Shown in pieces: positions 18,832 through 27,614 of a stretch of 64,000 nt of DNA (positions are counted from its first letter, which is position 1; every line of letters begins with the position of its first letter). The DNA is from Nitrososphaerota archaeon (GTDB taxonomy: Archaea > Thermoproteota > Nitrososphaeria > Nitrososphaerales > Nitrosopumilaceae): positions 62,001-126,000 of the forward strand of contig JAPOVD010000005.1 of NCBI GenBank assembly GCA_026708305.1, in the 5' to 3' direction. The notes under the pieces were generated by a model. It worked only from the letters and a program-made list of their open reading frames with translations, did no database searches and was not told the origin of the DNA. The position numbers and the translations under genes were made by a program.

Positions 18832-19011
18832 GTGGCCTCAAAACAAATTTCATTATATACATCTATACCAATGATGTTGGTAGGGTTTATAGTTGTGTTA
18901 TTATCAACTCCTGAAGTTTCTATGCATGATACAATTGAGTTTGTAGGGTATTTGATTGGAATTACTGGTTGTATATTCTTTATAGCAGGATTGTTTTATA
19001 AACACGAATAA
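18832..19011 (+). CDS. 59-residue membrane protein
   Basis: A GTG-started frame encodes 59 residues with two hydrophobic helices (about 12-26 and 37-55) joined by a short loop (TPEVSMHD) and ending in a polar YKHE tail. It ends 9 bp before queE and could be cotranscribed with it. I do not recognise a family. The alternative ATG at about residue 14 would remove part of helix one. Confidence 0.5.
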   Translation: MASKQISLYTSIPMMLVGFIVVLLSTPEVSMHDTIEFVGYLIGITGCIFFIAGLFYKHE

Positions 19012-19020
19012 GTTATTTAA

Positions 19021-19764
19021 ATGCAGAAGCAAAACTTGATAAATAGAAATTTAAAAGTACGATTATTTGAAATATTTACATCACTTGAAGGTGAAGGAAT
19101 ACTTTATGGTACTAAGACATTATTTGTGAGACTGGCAGGATGCCCATTTTCGTGTTTTTATTGTGATACGATGCCTGCATTACCAAGTGATTCTGGAATT
19201 GAATATGGTATTGAAGAAGCACGTAAATTAATAGATTCAAAGTTGGAGCATAATACTTATAAAGTAAATTTCACTGGAGGTGAACCACTAATGCAACACG
19301 AAGCTGTTATTGAATTGGCCAAGCATATACAATTAAAACAAATACCAACGTATCTAGAATCATCATGCTTTGATTTTAGTAAATTTGTACAATTGATTCC
19401 ATATATGAATTATATTAAAATAGAATTCAAAACACAAGATTCGCAATTTGTAAACCAAAAAAATTATGTACATATACTACAAAACGAATTAATGTGTTTG
19501 AAGACTTCCATAGATAAGAATAAATGTCCATACATCAAAATACTCATAACATCTAAAACTTGCAAATCGGAATTTACAAAACTATTAAGATCGATTTTCA
19601 ATATAAACGGAATAAATAATATTTCAGGTTTCGTATTACAACCAGTGCATGGAACTGGAAAACCTAAATTAGAAAAACTATTGAAATTTTATGATTTAGT
19701 ATATGCATATTATAAAGAAGTTAGAATAATACCACAATTACATAAATTCATGGACGTATCATAA
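19021..19764 (+). CDS. queE: 7-carboxy-7-deazaguanine synthase
   Basis: QueE is a radical SAM enzyme that contracts 6-carboxytetrahydropterin to 7-carboxy-7-deazaguanine on the way to preQ0, the precursor of archaeosine in archaeal tRNA. The 247-residue protein shows FTSLEGEG near residue 20, a CxxxCxxC cluster motif (CPFSCFYC, about 41-48) and NFTGGEP near 85. It is followed by folE after 43 bp, and queC is nearby on the other strand, so preQ0 genes are grouped here. Confidence 0.93.
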   Translation: MQKQNLINRNLKVRLFEIFTSLEGEGILYGTKTLFVRLAGCPFSCFYCDTMPALPSDSGIEYGIEEARKLIDSKLEHNTYKVNFTGGEPLMQHEAVIELAKHIQLKQIPTYLESSCFDFSKFVQLIPYMNYIKIEFKTQDSQFVNQKNYVHILQNELMCLKTSIDKNKCPYIKILITSKTCKSEFTKLLRSIFNINGINNISGFVLQPVHGTGKPKLEKLLKFYDLVYAYYKEVRIIPQLHKFMDVS

Positions 19765-19807
19765 TTACTATCTTCAACTTAAAATACGATGTCATTTTTT
19801 AAAAAAT

Positions 19808-20353
19808 ATGGATAAAGCAAGAGTACAAAGACTTATTCGCGAATTAATAGTTGAGTTGGGAGAAGATCCAACAAGAGAAGGATTAAAAAAAACACCAGAA
19901 AGAGTAGCTAACATGTATGATGAAATTTATTGTGGTTATAATTCAAATTCTGATTTATCATTAAAATTTTCAGAAAATTCAAATGTTGTTATAGCCAAAG
20001 ACATACAATTTTATTCTATGTGCGAACATCACATGTTGCCATTTTTTGGTAAAACTACAATAGTTTATCATCCAGATAAGAAAGTATTTGGTATTTCAAA
20101 ACTTATACGTCTCGTAGAAAAATATTCACGTAGACTACAAATACAAGAAAGATTAACAAACGATATTGCAAACGAACTGTATGGTCATAATGTTAGAGGC
20201 GTAATAGTCATTATAAATGCTGAACATTTATGCATGAGAATGAGAGGTGTGAAAAATGAATCTAAATTAACAACTATAACAAGAAGAGGGATTTATGAAG
20301 ATGATCAGGAGAACATTACTTCGATGATAAGAAGATCTGCATATGATTTTTAA
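19808..20353 (+). CDS. folE: GTP cyclohydrolase I (FolE type)
   Basis: This enzyme converts GTP to 7,8-dihydroneopterin triphosphate, feeding preQ0 and possibly pterin synthesis. The 181-residue protein carries the zinc-site MCEHHMLPF near residue 75, GISKLIRLVEKYSRRLQIQERLT, and the C-terminal CMRMRGV and TTITRRG motifs. Many archaea use the unrelated MptA enzyme; a bacterial-type FolE is known in Nitrososphaerota. Position next to queE supports the deazaguanine role. Confidence 0.95.
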   Translation: MDKARVQRLIRELIVELGEDPTREGLKKTPERVANMYDEIYCGYNSNSDLSLKFSENSNVVIAKDIQFYSMCEHHMLPFFGKTTIVYHPDKKVFGISKLIRLVEKYSRRLQIQERLTNDIANELYGHNVRGVIVIINAEHLCMRMRGVKNESKLTTITRRGIYEDDQENITSMIRRSAYDF

Positions 20354-20375
20354 ATAGTAATATTAAACACAAATT

Positions 20376-20615
20376 ATGACATCGCACAATAATATCCATA
20401 TTCCAAGTGAATCATTTCCTAATTGGATTTGGTATGCACTAGAATTTTTTATAGTGTTATCGATATCTGCATTAACAGCCAATGAACTCTCCAAAATAAT
20501 TAATAACTATGAAATTACTGAAACTATTAATAATTGGATTTTCTGGAGTACCATTGGAAGTATATTCATTTTATGGTACATTATAATCAGAAGATTCGTT
20601 ATTAAGAGAATATAA
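20376..20615 (+). CDS. Small two-helix membrane protein
   Basis: An unrecognised 79-residue protein with two hydrophobic segments (about 18-36 and 54-71) and basic C-terminal residues. It follows folE by 22 bp and is convergent with queC. No family can be assigned. Confidence 0.5.
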   Translation: MTSHNNIHIPSESFPNWIWYALEFFIVLSISALTANELSKIINNYEITETINNWIFWSTIGSIFILWYIIIRRFVIKRI

Positions 20616-20628
20616 TGTTTTTATTCAA

Positions 20629-21309
20629 TTACATATATCTAGTTTTATCAGTTATATTTGTCTTTGAAAAAGCAATCTTACGATTATTACAAGATTCACA
20701 TTTGCCACAATGAAATTTAAAACCATAGTAACAGCTCCATGTTTCAAAAATAACGTTTCCTAAATATTTATGGCCTTCTGACAGTAATTTACTTTTTGTA
20801 TAGTTATTTTGGAAAGGAGACCATATAGTGAGTTTTTTCCTTAAACCAGATTTGATCCCATCTGATTCTGCTTGATTCAAAGCATCTTCAAATTTTTTTG
20901 TGAATTTTGGTCTACAATCTGGATAATTTATATCGTCTTTATGAGCACCATATGCCACTATCGATGCCCCAATTTTAAATGCCCATGCTGATGCTATTGA
21001 TAAAAAAATTGCGTTACGTATTGGAACAACAACAGAATAATTAAATTTATTTGGAATAACTTCCTCATTATAACTAGTCAGAACGTTAGTATTATTGTAT
21101 ATGTCTTTCATAAATTCAATATTTATAATTTTATGATCTTTTAATTTCAAAACTCTGGTCAATTTTTTTGATATAGTAGCTTCTTTTCTATTTGCACGTT
21201 GTCCATACGAAAATGTTATTCCATATAATTCATATTCTTTTAAATGTATGCACATGCAAGTTGAATCTAATCCGCCACTAAAAATAATTACGCATTTATT
21301 TAGATCCAT
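20629..21309 (-). CDS. queC: 7-cyano-7-deazaguanine synthase
   Basis: QueC turns 7-carboxy-7-deazaguanine, ammonia and ATP into preQ0. The 226-residue protein has the PP-loop SGGLDST (about 11-17), SYGQRANRK near 34-42 and a C-terminal zinc site CGKCESC. It lies 11 bp downstream of thrB on the same strand and is convergent with folE's neighbour, completing the preQ0 set queE-folE-queC except for queD, which is not in the window. Confidence 0.95.
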   Translation of the reverse strand: MDLNKCVIIFSGGLDSTCMCIHLKEYELYGITFSYGQRANRKEATISKKLTRVLKLKDHKIINIEFMKDIYNNTNVLTSYNEEVIPNKFNYSVVVPIRNAIFLSIASAWAFKIGASIVAYGAHKDDINYPDCRPKFTKKFEDALNQAESDGIKSGLRKKLTIWSPFQNNYTKSKLLSEGHKYLGNVIFETWSCYYGFKFHCGKCESCNNRKIAFSKTNITDKTRYM

Positions 21310-21320
21310 TTTGTTTCCTT

Positions 21321-22238
21321 TTACTTTAGAGCACCTTTACTAGGTTTACATATTATAGTATTACATTTTACATTTTCTTCATTGAAACTCTTTTTCATTG
21401 CATAACAAATTTTTTTTAATTCTGATGACTTATCAGCAACAGCAATTATTGTTGGCCCTGCACCGCTTATAGAAGCTCCAAATGCACCAGCCTTGATAGC
21501 ACTTGTTTTTACTTTTAAAAAACCTGGTATTAATTTTTTTCTAGATTCTTCTATTATTCGATCGTTCATAGATTCTCCAATTGTTTTAATATTATTATTC
21601 ATAAAACCATATACCATTTGTGTTGCGTTAGACAAATTATATATGCTATCTTTTAATTTAATTTTAGACGGCATTACATTTCTTGCAAGCTTAGTTTTTT
21701 GATCTGCTATCTTAATTTCTGGTATTGCTAAACATAGTCTAAGATTCTGTGGAGGAGTTACAGTAAAAACATTCAAAGGATTATTTTTAACTATCACAAA
21801 ACCTCCTAGTATAGACGCTGCAACATTATCATAGTGTATTGTCCCTGAGCTAGCTTTTTCACCCAACCCTGCAAATTTTATTAATGAATTTGAATCTAAG
21901 TTTAATTTAAATAATTTATTAAACCCAATTGCTGCTGCTGCCGCTGACGCCGCACTACTTCCCATACCGAAGCCTATTGGAACACCTTTCTTCAGATATA
22001 TTGATACTCCGTCATTGATTCCAAACTCTTTTTTCATACATCTTATTGTTATGGTAGCTGTATTTCTTTTATTGATTAGAACTTTGTTGACATTGATCAT
22101 TTTGACTCCCGAATCATTTTTTCTACATATTTTTATTTCATCATAAAATGCATCTATTGCCAAACCAAAAACATCAAAACCTGGACCTAAATTAGCTGTT
22201 GATGACGGTGCTTTAACAACTACACTTGAAATTTTCAT
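21321..22238 (-). CDS. thrB: Homoserine kinase
   Basis: This GHMP kinase phosphorylates homoserine in threonine synthesis. The 305-residue protein begins with the family motif PSSTANLGPGFD, has the ATP loop PIGFGMGSSAASA (about 86-98) and the C-terminal GAFGASISGAGPT motif. Its start overlaps the end of the GPN-loop gene by 4 bp, and queC follows by 11 bp, so three minus-strand genes form one unit. Aspartate kinase for the same pathway is at 41.1 kb. Confidence 0.94.
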   Translation of the reverse strand: MKISSVVVKAPSSTANLGPGFDVFGLAIDAFYDEIKICRKNDSGVKMINVNKVLINKRNTATITIRCMKKEFGINDGVSIYLKKGVPIGFGMGSSAASAAAAAIGFNKLFKLNLDSNSLIKFAGLGEKASSGTIHYDNVAASILGGFVIVKNNPLNVFTVTPPQNLRLCLAIPEIKIADQKTKLARNVMPSKIKLKDSIYNLSNATQMVYGFMNNNIKTIGESMNDRIIEESRKKLIPGFLKVKTSAIKAGAFGASISGAGPTIIAVADKSSELKKICYAMKKSFNEENVKCNTIICKPSKGALK

Positions 22239-22986
22239 GATTCTAAATTCATCATTCTATTTATCGTAACTTCTAAATCTGAGAATCCAAAATTTTTTAT
22301 ATTTGAGATCGGTAATATTTCATTAAATAATCCATCCATATTCAGGCTACGTAAAATTGATGTGGTTAAAGTATATTTTTCATTATTTAATTCGTTTGAA
22401 ATTTGTTGTTCAAGTTTGCTTGGCTCATTTGACCATTTTAAAATTTTTTCTAATTTATTTTGGATTAAATCAATTTTTGTTAATACATTGGGTGTTGGTA
22501 TATTAAGACGTAATCTTATGGATGCAACTAAAAGTGAAACAGAAACAAAATTGTTGGGTGTATCTACTATGCTTCCATAGTATACAAAAATATTCATCTT
22601 TTCATCAGCTTGTAAATTTTCTATTAAAAAAGGACTGCTATTTCTATATACAAATAGCTCAATTTGTCCAGGAGTATCTATTATTAAAAATTTTGGGTTT
22701 ATTGAATCAACATCTGATTGTAATTTGCAGATGTTAGTTGCCATTATATATGTTACCATTATCGAAGCTCCATTTGGACCTAAATTATATTGTTTCATTA
22801 TCATTGAAGTGTCCACACATATTTTCTTATGTCTATATCACAATTATATGGTAAATTTTTTACATCAGGATCTAAATTCAATACAGATGTAAAAAACTCA
22901 TACTTTTTATAATGTTCATAGATATTTGATACTAGTACTGATTTTCCAGATCTAGCTGTTCCTGTCACAAATATATTTTTCAACAT
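22235..22986 (-). pseudogene. GPN-loop GTPase, frame-broken (frameshift at about 22,810-22,820)
   Basis: Two overlapping frames together make one GPN-loop GTPase of about 254 residues. The first frame (22986 to 22801, ATG start) holds the P-loop GTARSGKS and NLPYNCDIDIRKYV, then stops. The second frame (from about 22816, only a GTG start) continues with MIMKQYNLGPNG, which contains the Gly-Pro-Asn motif, then DTPGQIELF and TKIDL. The break falls at a GTGTG dinucleotide run; removing two bases or adding one joins the frames exactly. A real disruption, a sequence error or programmed frameshifting are all possible. The protein is otherwise intact and its gene overlaps thrB by 4 bp. Confidence 0.8.
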
Positions 22987-23016
22987 AATTTCTTTATGAG
23001 CGCTTATATTTGAATC

Positions 23017-24039
23017 ATGAAAAAATATGGAGTGAACTGGAAATTATTATCCATAATTGCAAGTGTTTTTCCGTTTTTAATTATTATTTTTCAATTCAAT
23101 ATAGGATTAGAAGATATTTTTTCAGTTGGCATTATGCCATTTATTTTAGCATCATTATTCATTATTATAAGGCTGTTTATCCAAGGAATAAAATTTAATT
23201 ATGTATTAGTTTCGTTTTTTGGAAAAATTGATAACACGTGGAAAATAATACTAATACGTATTGGAAGTGAATTTGTTACATTCACCACTCCTATGTTTGT
23301 AGGTGGAGAAATAGTACGAATAGCTTGGTTAAAGAAGAGAAAAGTCCCTACTGGAAAAGCTTCATGGTTAATTATAATCGAAATAATTACTGAAATAATG
23401 GCTGCTGGAATTTTTGCTATAATATCTGGATTGTTTGCACTTATACAAGGTTCTCTGTTTATTGGTTCATTAATATTATTTACTAGCATTCCAGTGATGT
23501 CTATATGGATAATATTGTTTTTTTTCTCATCAAAAAGAATATTTCAAATACCTAATTTCATATCTACAATTATTATCAAGTTTGGTAAAAAAAAAGGAGA
23601 AAAATATATTAATAAGACTAATAAATGGATAAAAGACATTTGTATAATAAGTAAATATAACCTAAAAACAAATAAGACAAAAAAAACATTTGTTGTGGCT
23701 TTCATATTGTCATTTGCAGCATGGTCTTTTTACGGAGTTTCTTTTATATTTATAGCTGATTCTATAAATTACAAAATAAATGTATTTGATTCAATATTAG
23801 CTGTTATGGCATCTAATACTATTGGAAATGTGCCAATAACAATTGGTGGTTCTGGACTTGCTGAATTGGGATTATGGGCGTATCTAGAAAACTATGATAC
23901 GCTTGATTTTAGATCATCTGAGAATAAAATGCTATGGAACGGAATCATAATTTGGAGAGTATCTACTTATCATGTACCAATATCAATAAGCTGGCTTCTG
24001 CTAGTTAAATTGGCATTAAGTAAATACACAAATAAATAA
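23017..24039 (+). CDS. UPF0104 / flippase-like membrane protein
   Basis: This 340-residue integral membrane protein has about eight hydrophobic helices and the motifs of the lysylphosphatidylglycerol-synthetase transmembrane (UPF0104) family: FTTPMFVGGEIVR near residue 88 and the late IGNVPITIGGSGLAELGL near 268. Archaeal members stand alone without the synthetase domain and are presumed to move or modify lipids or lipid-linked sugars. A glycosyltransferase gene is nearby on the other strand. Substrate unknown. Confidence 0.75.
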   Translation: MKKYGVNWKLLSIIASVFPFLIIIFQFNIGLEDIFSVGIMPFILASLFIIIRLFIQGIKFNYVLVSFFGKIDNTWKIILIRIGSEFVTFTTPMFVGGEIVRIAWLKKRKVPTGKASWLIIIEIITEIMAAGIFAIISGLFALIQGSLFIGSLILFTSIPVMSIWIILFFFSSKRIFQIPNFISTIIIKFGKKKGEKYINKTNKWIKDICIISKYNLKTNKTKKTFVVAFILSFAAWSFYGVSFIFIADSINYKINVFDSILAVMASNTIGNVPITIGGSGLAELGLWAYLENYDTLDFRSSENKMLWNGIIIWRVSTYHVPISISWLLLVKLALSKYTNK

Positions 24040-24084
24040 ACTTGTTATTTCATTAACGTGCATTAAATTTGTTACTAGTAATAA

Positions 24085-24369
24085 TTACATCTTTTCTTTA
24101 CTTTTTTTACTACGTTGCCACCAATTTAAATACTCGTACTGTTTGTCTTCTCTAGTTGTGTTCCTATTATTTAGTTTGTCATGCATATCATTTATTTGTT
24201 CTCTAGTTGCATACAAACCACATTTTTTACAAATAAAATGTTTTGTTACTACATCAAACTTCATTATAAATGATGATTTATTAATAGATTCAGTAACTTC
24301 AACTTCTGTTTTGTTTTGTTCATATAAGATTTTTTTTGCTTTTGAAATACATTCTGGACAGTTTGGCAA
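24085..24369 (-). CDS. Zinc-ribbon protein, probably a truncated reading
   Basis: The TTG-started frame encodes 94 residues with two Cys pairs, CPEC near the N-terminus and CKKC near residue 50, consistent with one zinc ribbon, plus a charged C-terminus. The same frame continues upstream past a single TAA (24376-24378) into an ATG-started segment ending PLCGKAFMEKSTL, so the true gene may be about 123 codons interrupted by a stop. No function is assigned. Confidence 0.55.
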   Translation of the reverse strand: MPNCPECISKAKKILYEQNKTEVEVTESINKSSFIMKFDVVTKHFICKKCGLYATREQINDMHDKLNNRNTTREDKQYEYLNWWQRSKKSKEKM

Positions 24370-24375
24370 TACTTT

Positions 24376-24456
24376 TTAAAGTGTGCTTTTTTCCATAAAA
24401 GCCTTACCACAAAGTGGTATTATTTTACGTAGCATGTTTGTATATTCATCATCCAT
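24376..24456 (-). CDS. Upstream in-frame segment of the zinc-ribbon gene (26 aa)
   Basis: An ATG-started 26-codon frame ends with a half zinc-finger-like LCGKAF and a TAA, three codons before and in frame with the TTG of the zinc-ribbon gene. It may be the real N-terminus of that protein, cut by a nonsense codon, or a short leader. It is only supported by its motif and frame. Confidence 0.35.
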   Translation of the reverse strand: MDDEYTNMLRKIIPLCGKAFMEKSTL

Positions 24457-24521
24457 TATGTCAGTTTGCCCATCGAAATAAACATGCACGTAAGATTCGA
24501 TAATAACATTTATTATCTTTT

Positions 24522-25748
24522 CTACAACATATTTTTAATTATTTTAGCAGTATTTTCAGCTCCATTACCTACAAAATTTCTAGAAAATTTATCTATATTT
24601 TCTAAATATCTATTCAAATTCTCTTTTATGTTTATTACGGCTTTGATAACTTGTTTTTCATTATTAGCTAATATTCCTAACCCTTTTTCTTCTATCCATC
24701 TTAGCTGATTTGTATGTTCATCATATACAGGAATACCAATTATCGGTTTTTTGTTAATACCTACAATTTCTCCTATTATAGTATGAGAACCATTAACTAC
24801 TACATAATCACATAAATTCAATACAAGCTGTTTTTCATATTCAGATAAATAACCGACTTTGATTTCTTTCCATTCGATTTTTTTATCAATAGCATCTTCT
24901 ATGGTATACCTTTCACCATTTTTACTAATTACGCAATCTATATTTTTATCATTTTGAGCGTATGATGTTATCCTCTTCTCACACTTCATCTTGTCATCGT
25001 TGAATATGTTGTCATATCTTTTACCAGTAAATTCATTAGTTGATTTATTACCTGTGCGCATCCAATACCCAAATTTGTTTCCAACTAATAATTTGCTTAT
25101 TGGAATATTTTTATTTTCAATATTTATTTTATTTGCAAAATGTCCTACGTACATAATTTTATGTTTAATCTTTTTAGGAAAATTTAAATTATATTCACAA
25201 ATTGTATATGGCGGCGGTGAATCTGCAACTAATATTTTGTCAGCTTTCAAAATTTGTTTCGAAATAAAAATTAATGATGGATAAAAATAAAAGTGTGATT
25301 TCCATAATTTTGGCATAAATTGATTTGTAATAAAAACGCTTTTTATACAGCGTTTTTTAGCTACTACGTTAGAACCTACATCGCCATCATTTATAACTAA
25401 ATCAAATTTTTTTTTATCATAAAGTTTTGCTTCTGCATTTAAATAACTTATGATTTGATTTAGTAATGACGGTTTATTTGATATGGGTAACAATAAATTA
25501 AGTAATGATAAAAATACACTTGGGCCTTTTTTACCATCTATAGGCATAGGCATAGGTACTTCGTGTATTAATTCTTTTGTATGTGGAAATTTTTTGATTA
25601 GTTTTTTATATATATGATCCATACTTATAAAATGAATTTGAAAATTATTTTTGTCCATGTATTTTGATAATTCATTATTTAGAATCATCATTCTTTGGTA
25701 ATGCCCATTTCCCCATGGATATATAAACTCGCCAATTTTTTTTATCAT
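24522..25748 (-). CDS. Glycosyltransferase, GT28/UDPGT-like
   Basis: The 408-residue protein has the two-domain GT-B appearance: an N-terminal Rossmann half starting YPWGNGHYQRM (equivalent to the GxGH motif of this clan) and a C-terminal half with VVVNGSHTIIGEIVGINKKPIIGIP, the nucleotide-sugar-binding pattern. No transmembrane segment is clear. The acceptor is unknown; surface polysaccharide, glycolipid or archaellin/S-layer glycosylation are possible. Its start overlaps the THUMP-protein gene by 4 bp. Confidence 0.65.
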   Translation of the reverse strand: MIKKIGEFIYPWGNGHYQRMMILNNELSKYMDKNNFQIHFISMDHIYKKLIKKFPHTKELIHEVPMPMPIDGKKGPSVFLSLLNLLLPISNKPSLLNQIISYLNAEAKLYDKKKFDLVINDGDVGSNVVAKKRCIKSVFITNQFMPKLWKSHFYFYPSLIFISKQILKADKILVADSPPPYTICEYNLNFPKKIKHKIMYVGHFANKINIENKNIPISKLLVGNKFGYWMRTGNKSTNEFTGKRYDNIFNDDKMKCEKRITSYAQNDKNIDCVISKNGERYTIEDAIDKKIEWKEIKVGYLSEYEKQLVLNLCDYVVVNGSHTIIGEIVGINKKPIIGIPVYDEHTNQLRWIEEKGLGILANNEKQVIKAVINIKENLNRYLENIDKFSRNFVGNGAENTAKIIKNML

Positions 25749-26824
25749 TTTAATTTATCTAAGATCTTATGCATGTCATATGTTTCATTATTAACAATAA
25801 TTTTTTTTCTATTTTGGAATGCCTTATTAGCAATATTCTCATGAATAGAATTTTGAATAGTCTTATTGATTTTTAATTTTGTAAGTTTTTTTATTTCTTT
25901 TTTCAGTGATTCGTTAATGATTAAATCATGTAATGATAACACAGGATTCATTTTTTTTTTATAAATATTTTTCATAATATAATCGATGACATTCATGGGC
26001 ACCACATTTGGTGGTAATGGTAATTGTACCCATTTTATATTATTTTTTTGAGCTATTTTAACAGAGATTATGTTAGATACTAAAATAAAATCAATAGAAT
26101 TCATTTTTCTATCTAATTTAAAAAATTCTAATTCTATTTTTTCTTTTGGTACCTTGGAAATTATTTTATTAACTAATTTTGTTGTTTTTATTAAATCTTT
26201 ATAACTTTGGTAACAAGCAATTATTTTAACATCAAATCCAGCTTTAATACATTTTATACATATGATAAATGATATTTCATTATAGACGCAACATAATATT
26301 CTAGTCTTTTGAGCGTTATAAGGACTTCCTCCAACTCCATCATCAACAAATATACATATGTATGCATTTGATTTCGTTAGATGTGAAACAATTATTTTAT
26401 CACATTCATTTTCATTAGCAGGTTTTATGTTTCTATTTTTAATTTTTTCTATAATGGATGATGTAGCAGCTATTTCGATATCTTTTGAAATATATTTTGA
26501 ATTATTTTTATCTACTTTTATATAAAATTTTTCGTTATTTAATAATAGATCTGAAGTTATTTTAGTAATTTCATTAACAACTACATCGAATTCATTGTCT
26601 ACTTTCCTAGCAATTGCTACTTTATTTATTCCAGTTAACATGCATATGGAAGACGATGCAAATACTGGATCATTTGCATGTATTATGATTATTTTCTCAT
26701 CTGTTATTATTTTAGTAAATTTCTGATTTTTGATTTTAAGAATTTTTCTTATGTTGTCTTTTAATATATTTAACTTATTTTGAGAATAAACGGATGGAAA
26801 AACAACTATACATGAATTGTACAT
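25745..26824 (-). CDS. THUMP-domain protein, ThiI-like without a PP-loop
   Basis: The 359-residue protein has an N-terminal region resembling a THUMP RNA-binding domain (CMLTGINKVAIARKV, then FYIKVDKNN) followed by a Rossmann-like half. Where ThiI has its SGGxDS PP-loop, this protein has VDDGVGGSPYNAQK, so ATP-dependent thiolation by the usual chemistry is doubtful. It may be a modified tRNA-binding or modification factor specific to this lineage. It is the first gene of a minus-strand pair with the glycosyltransferase. Confidence 0.5.
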   Translation of the reverse strand: MYNSCIVVFPSVYSQNKLNILKDNIRKILKIKNQKFTKIITDEKIIIIHANDPVFASSSICMLTGINKVAIARKVDNEFDVVVNEITKITSDLLLNNEKFYIKVDKNNSKYISKDIEIAATSSIIEKIKNRNIKPANENECDKIIVSHLTKSNAYICIFVDDGVGGSPYNAQKTRILCCVYNEISFIICIKCIKAGFDVKIIACYQSYKDLIKTTKLVNKIISKVPKEKIELEFFKLDRKMNSIDFILVSNIISVKIAQKNNIKWVQLPLPPNVVPMNVIDYIMKNIYKKKMNPVLSLHDLIINESLKKEIKKLTKLKINKTIQNSIHENIANKAFQNRKKIIVNNETYDMHKILDKLK

Positions 26825-26899
26825 GATCTTACTTTTACTTGGTTGCTTATAATTTTAAAATTATAATAATTTATAAAACATGTTTGTTAAATTTATTAA

Positions 26900-27613
26900 A
26901 TGTTAACAGAATTACAAATACAAAAATTAAATGACGAGCTAAAAGATCCAATAGAATTAATAAAATGGGCAAACCATGAATTTTCTCCAAAACTTGCTTT
27001 TGCTTCTAGCTTTGGCGCAGAAGATGTAGTTGTAATTGATATGTTGATGCAAATAGATAAAAATATTAGAATATTTACATTGGATACTGGTAGATTAAAT
27101 CAAGAAACTTATGATGTGATAGATGCAATACGAAATAAGTATAACATACATATTGAAGTAACTTTTCCAGACGCTCATGAAGTCATAGAAATGACACATA
27201 AATACGGCACCAATCTTTTTTACAAAAATAAAGATAATAGGAAGTTATGTTGTGGCATAAGAAAGGTTAATCCATTAAATAAAATTTTATCTACGTTAGA
27301 TTGTTGGGTTACTGGAATTAGAAATGATCAAACTAATAATCGAAATGAATCTAGAGCCATTGAGATAGATGAACAGCATAACGACATGATAAAAGTTAAT
27401 CCTATAATAACATGGAATTGGAAAACTACATGGAATTACATTAAATCAAATAATCTTGTGTATAATAAATTACACGATTTGGGTTATCCTAGCATTGGAT
27501 GCGAGCCATGTACACGTGCAATAAAAACAGGTGAAAATCTTAGAGCTGGTAGATGGTGGTGGGAAAAAGAATCAGACAAAGAATGTGGCTTGCATATGGA
27601 CCATACTAAATAG
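26900..27613 (+). CDS. cysH: APS/PAPS reductase
   Basis: This enzyme reduces activated sulfate to sulfite. The 237-residue protein has FASSFGAEDVV (about 34-44), TLDTGRL (about 62-68), a Cys pair KLCCGIRK near residue 117 and a second pair GCEPC near 203. Those four cysteines bind a 4Fe-4S cluster and usually indicate preference for APS rather than PAPS. The catalytic C-terminal ECGLH is present. The ATP sulfurylase gene starts 2 bp after its stop, making a minimal assimilatory pair. Confidence 0.92.
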   Translation: MLTELQIQKLNDELKDPIELIKWANHEFSPKLAFASSFGAEDVVVIDMLMQIDKNIRIFTLDTGRLNQETYDVIDAIRNKYNIHIEVTFPDAHEVIEMTHKYGTNLFYKNKDNRKLCCGIRKVNPLNKILSTLDCWVTGIRNDQTNNRNESRAIEIDEQHNDMIKVNPIITWNWKTTWNYIKSNNLVYNKLHDLGYPSIGCEPCTRAIKTGENLRAGRWWWEKESDKECGLHMDHTK

Positions 27614-27614
27614 A

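Noticed and set aside
18819-18914. ATG-started frame overlapping the 59-residue membrane protein
   Set aside because: It is a shorter, less hydrophobic alternative frame; the GTG-started frame gives two clean membrane helices.
27531-27614. Upstream ATG extension of sat
   Set aside because: The added 28 residues overlap cysH out of frame and are not family-like; TTG 27615 fits the homologous N-terminus.
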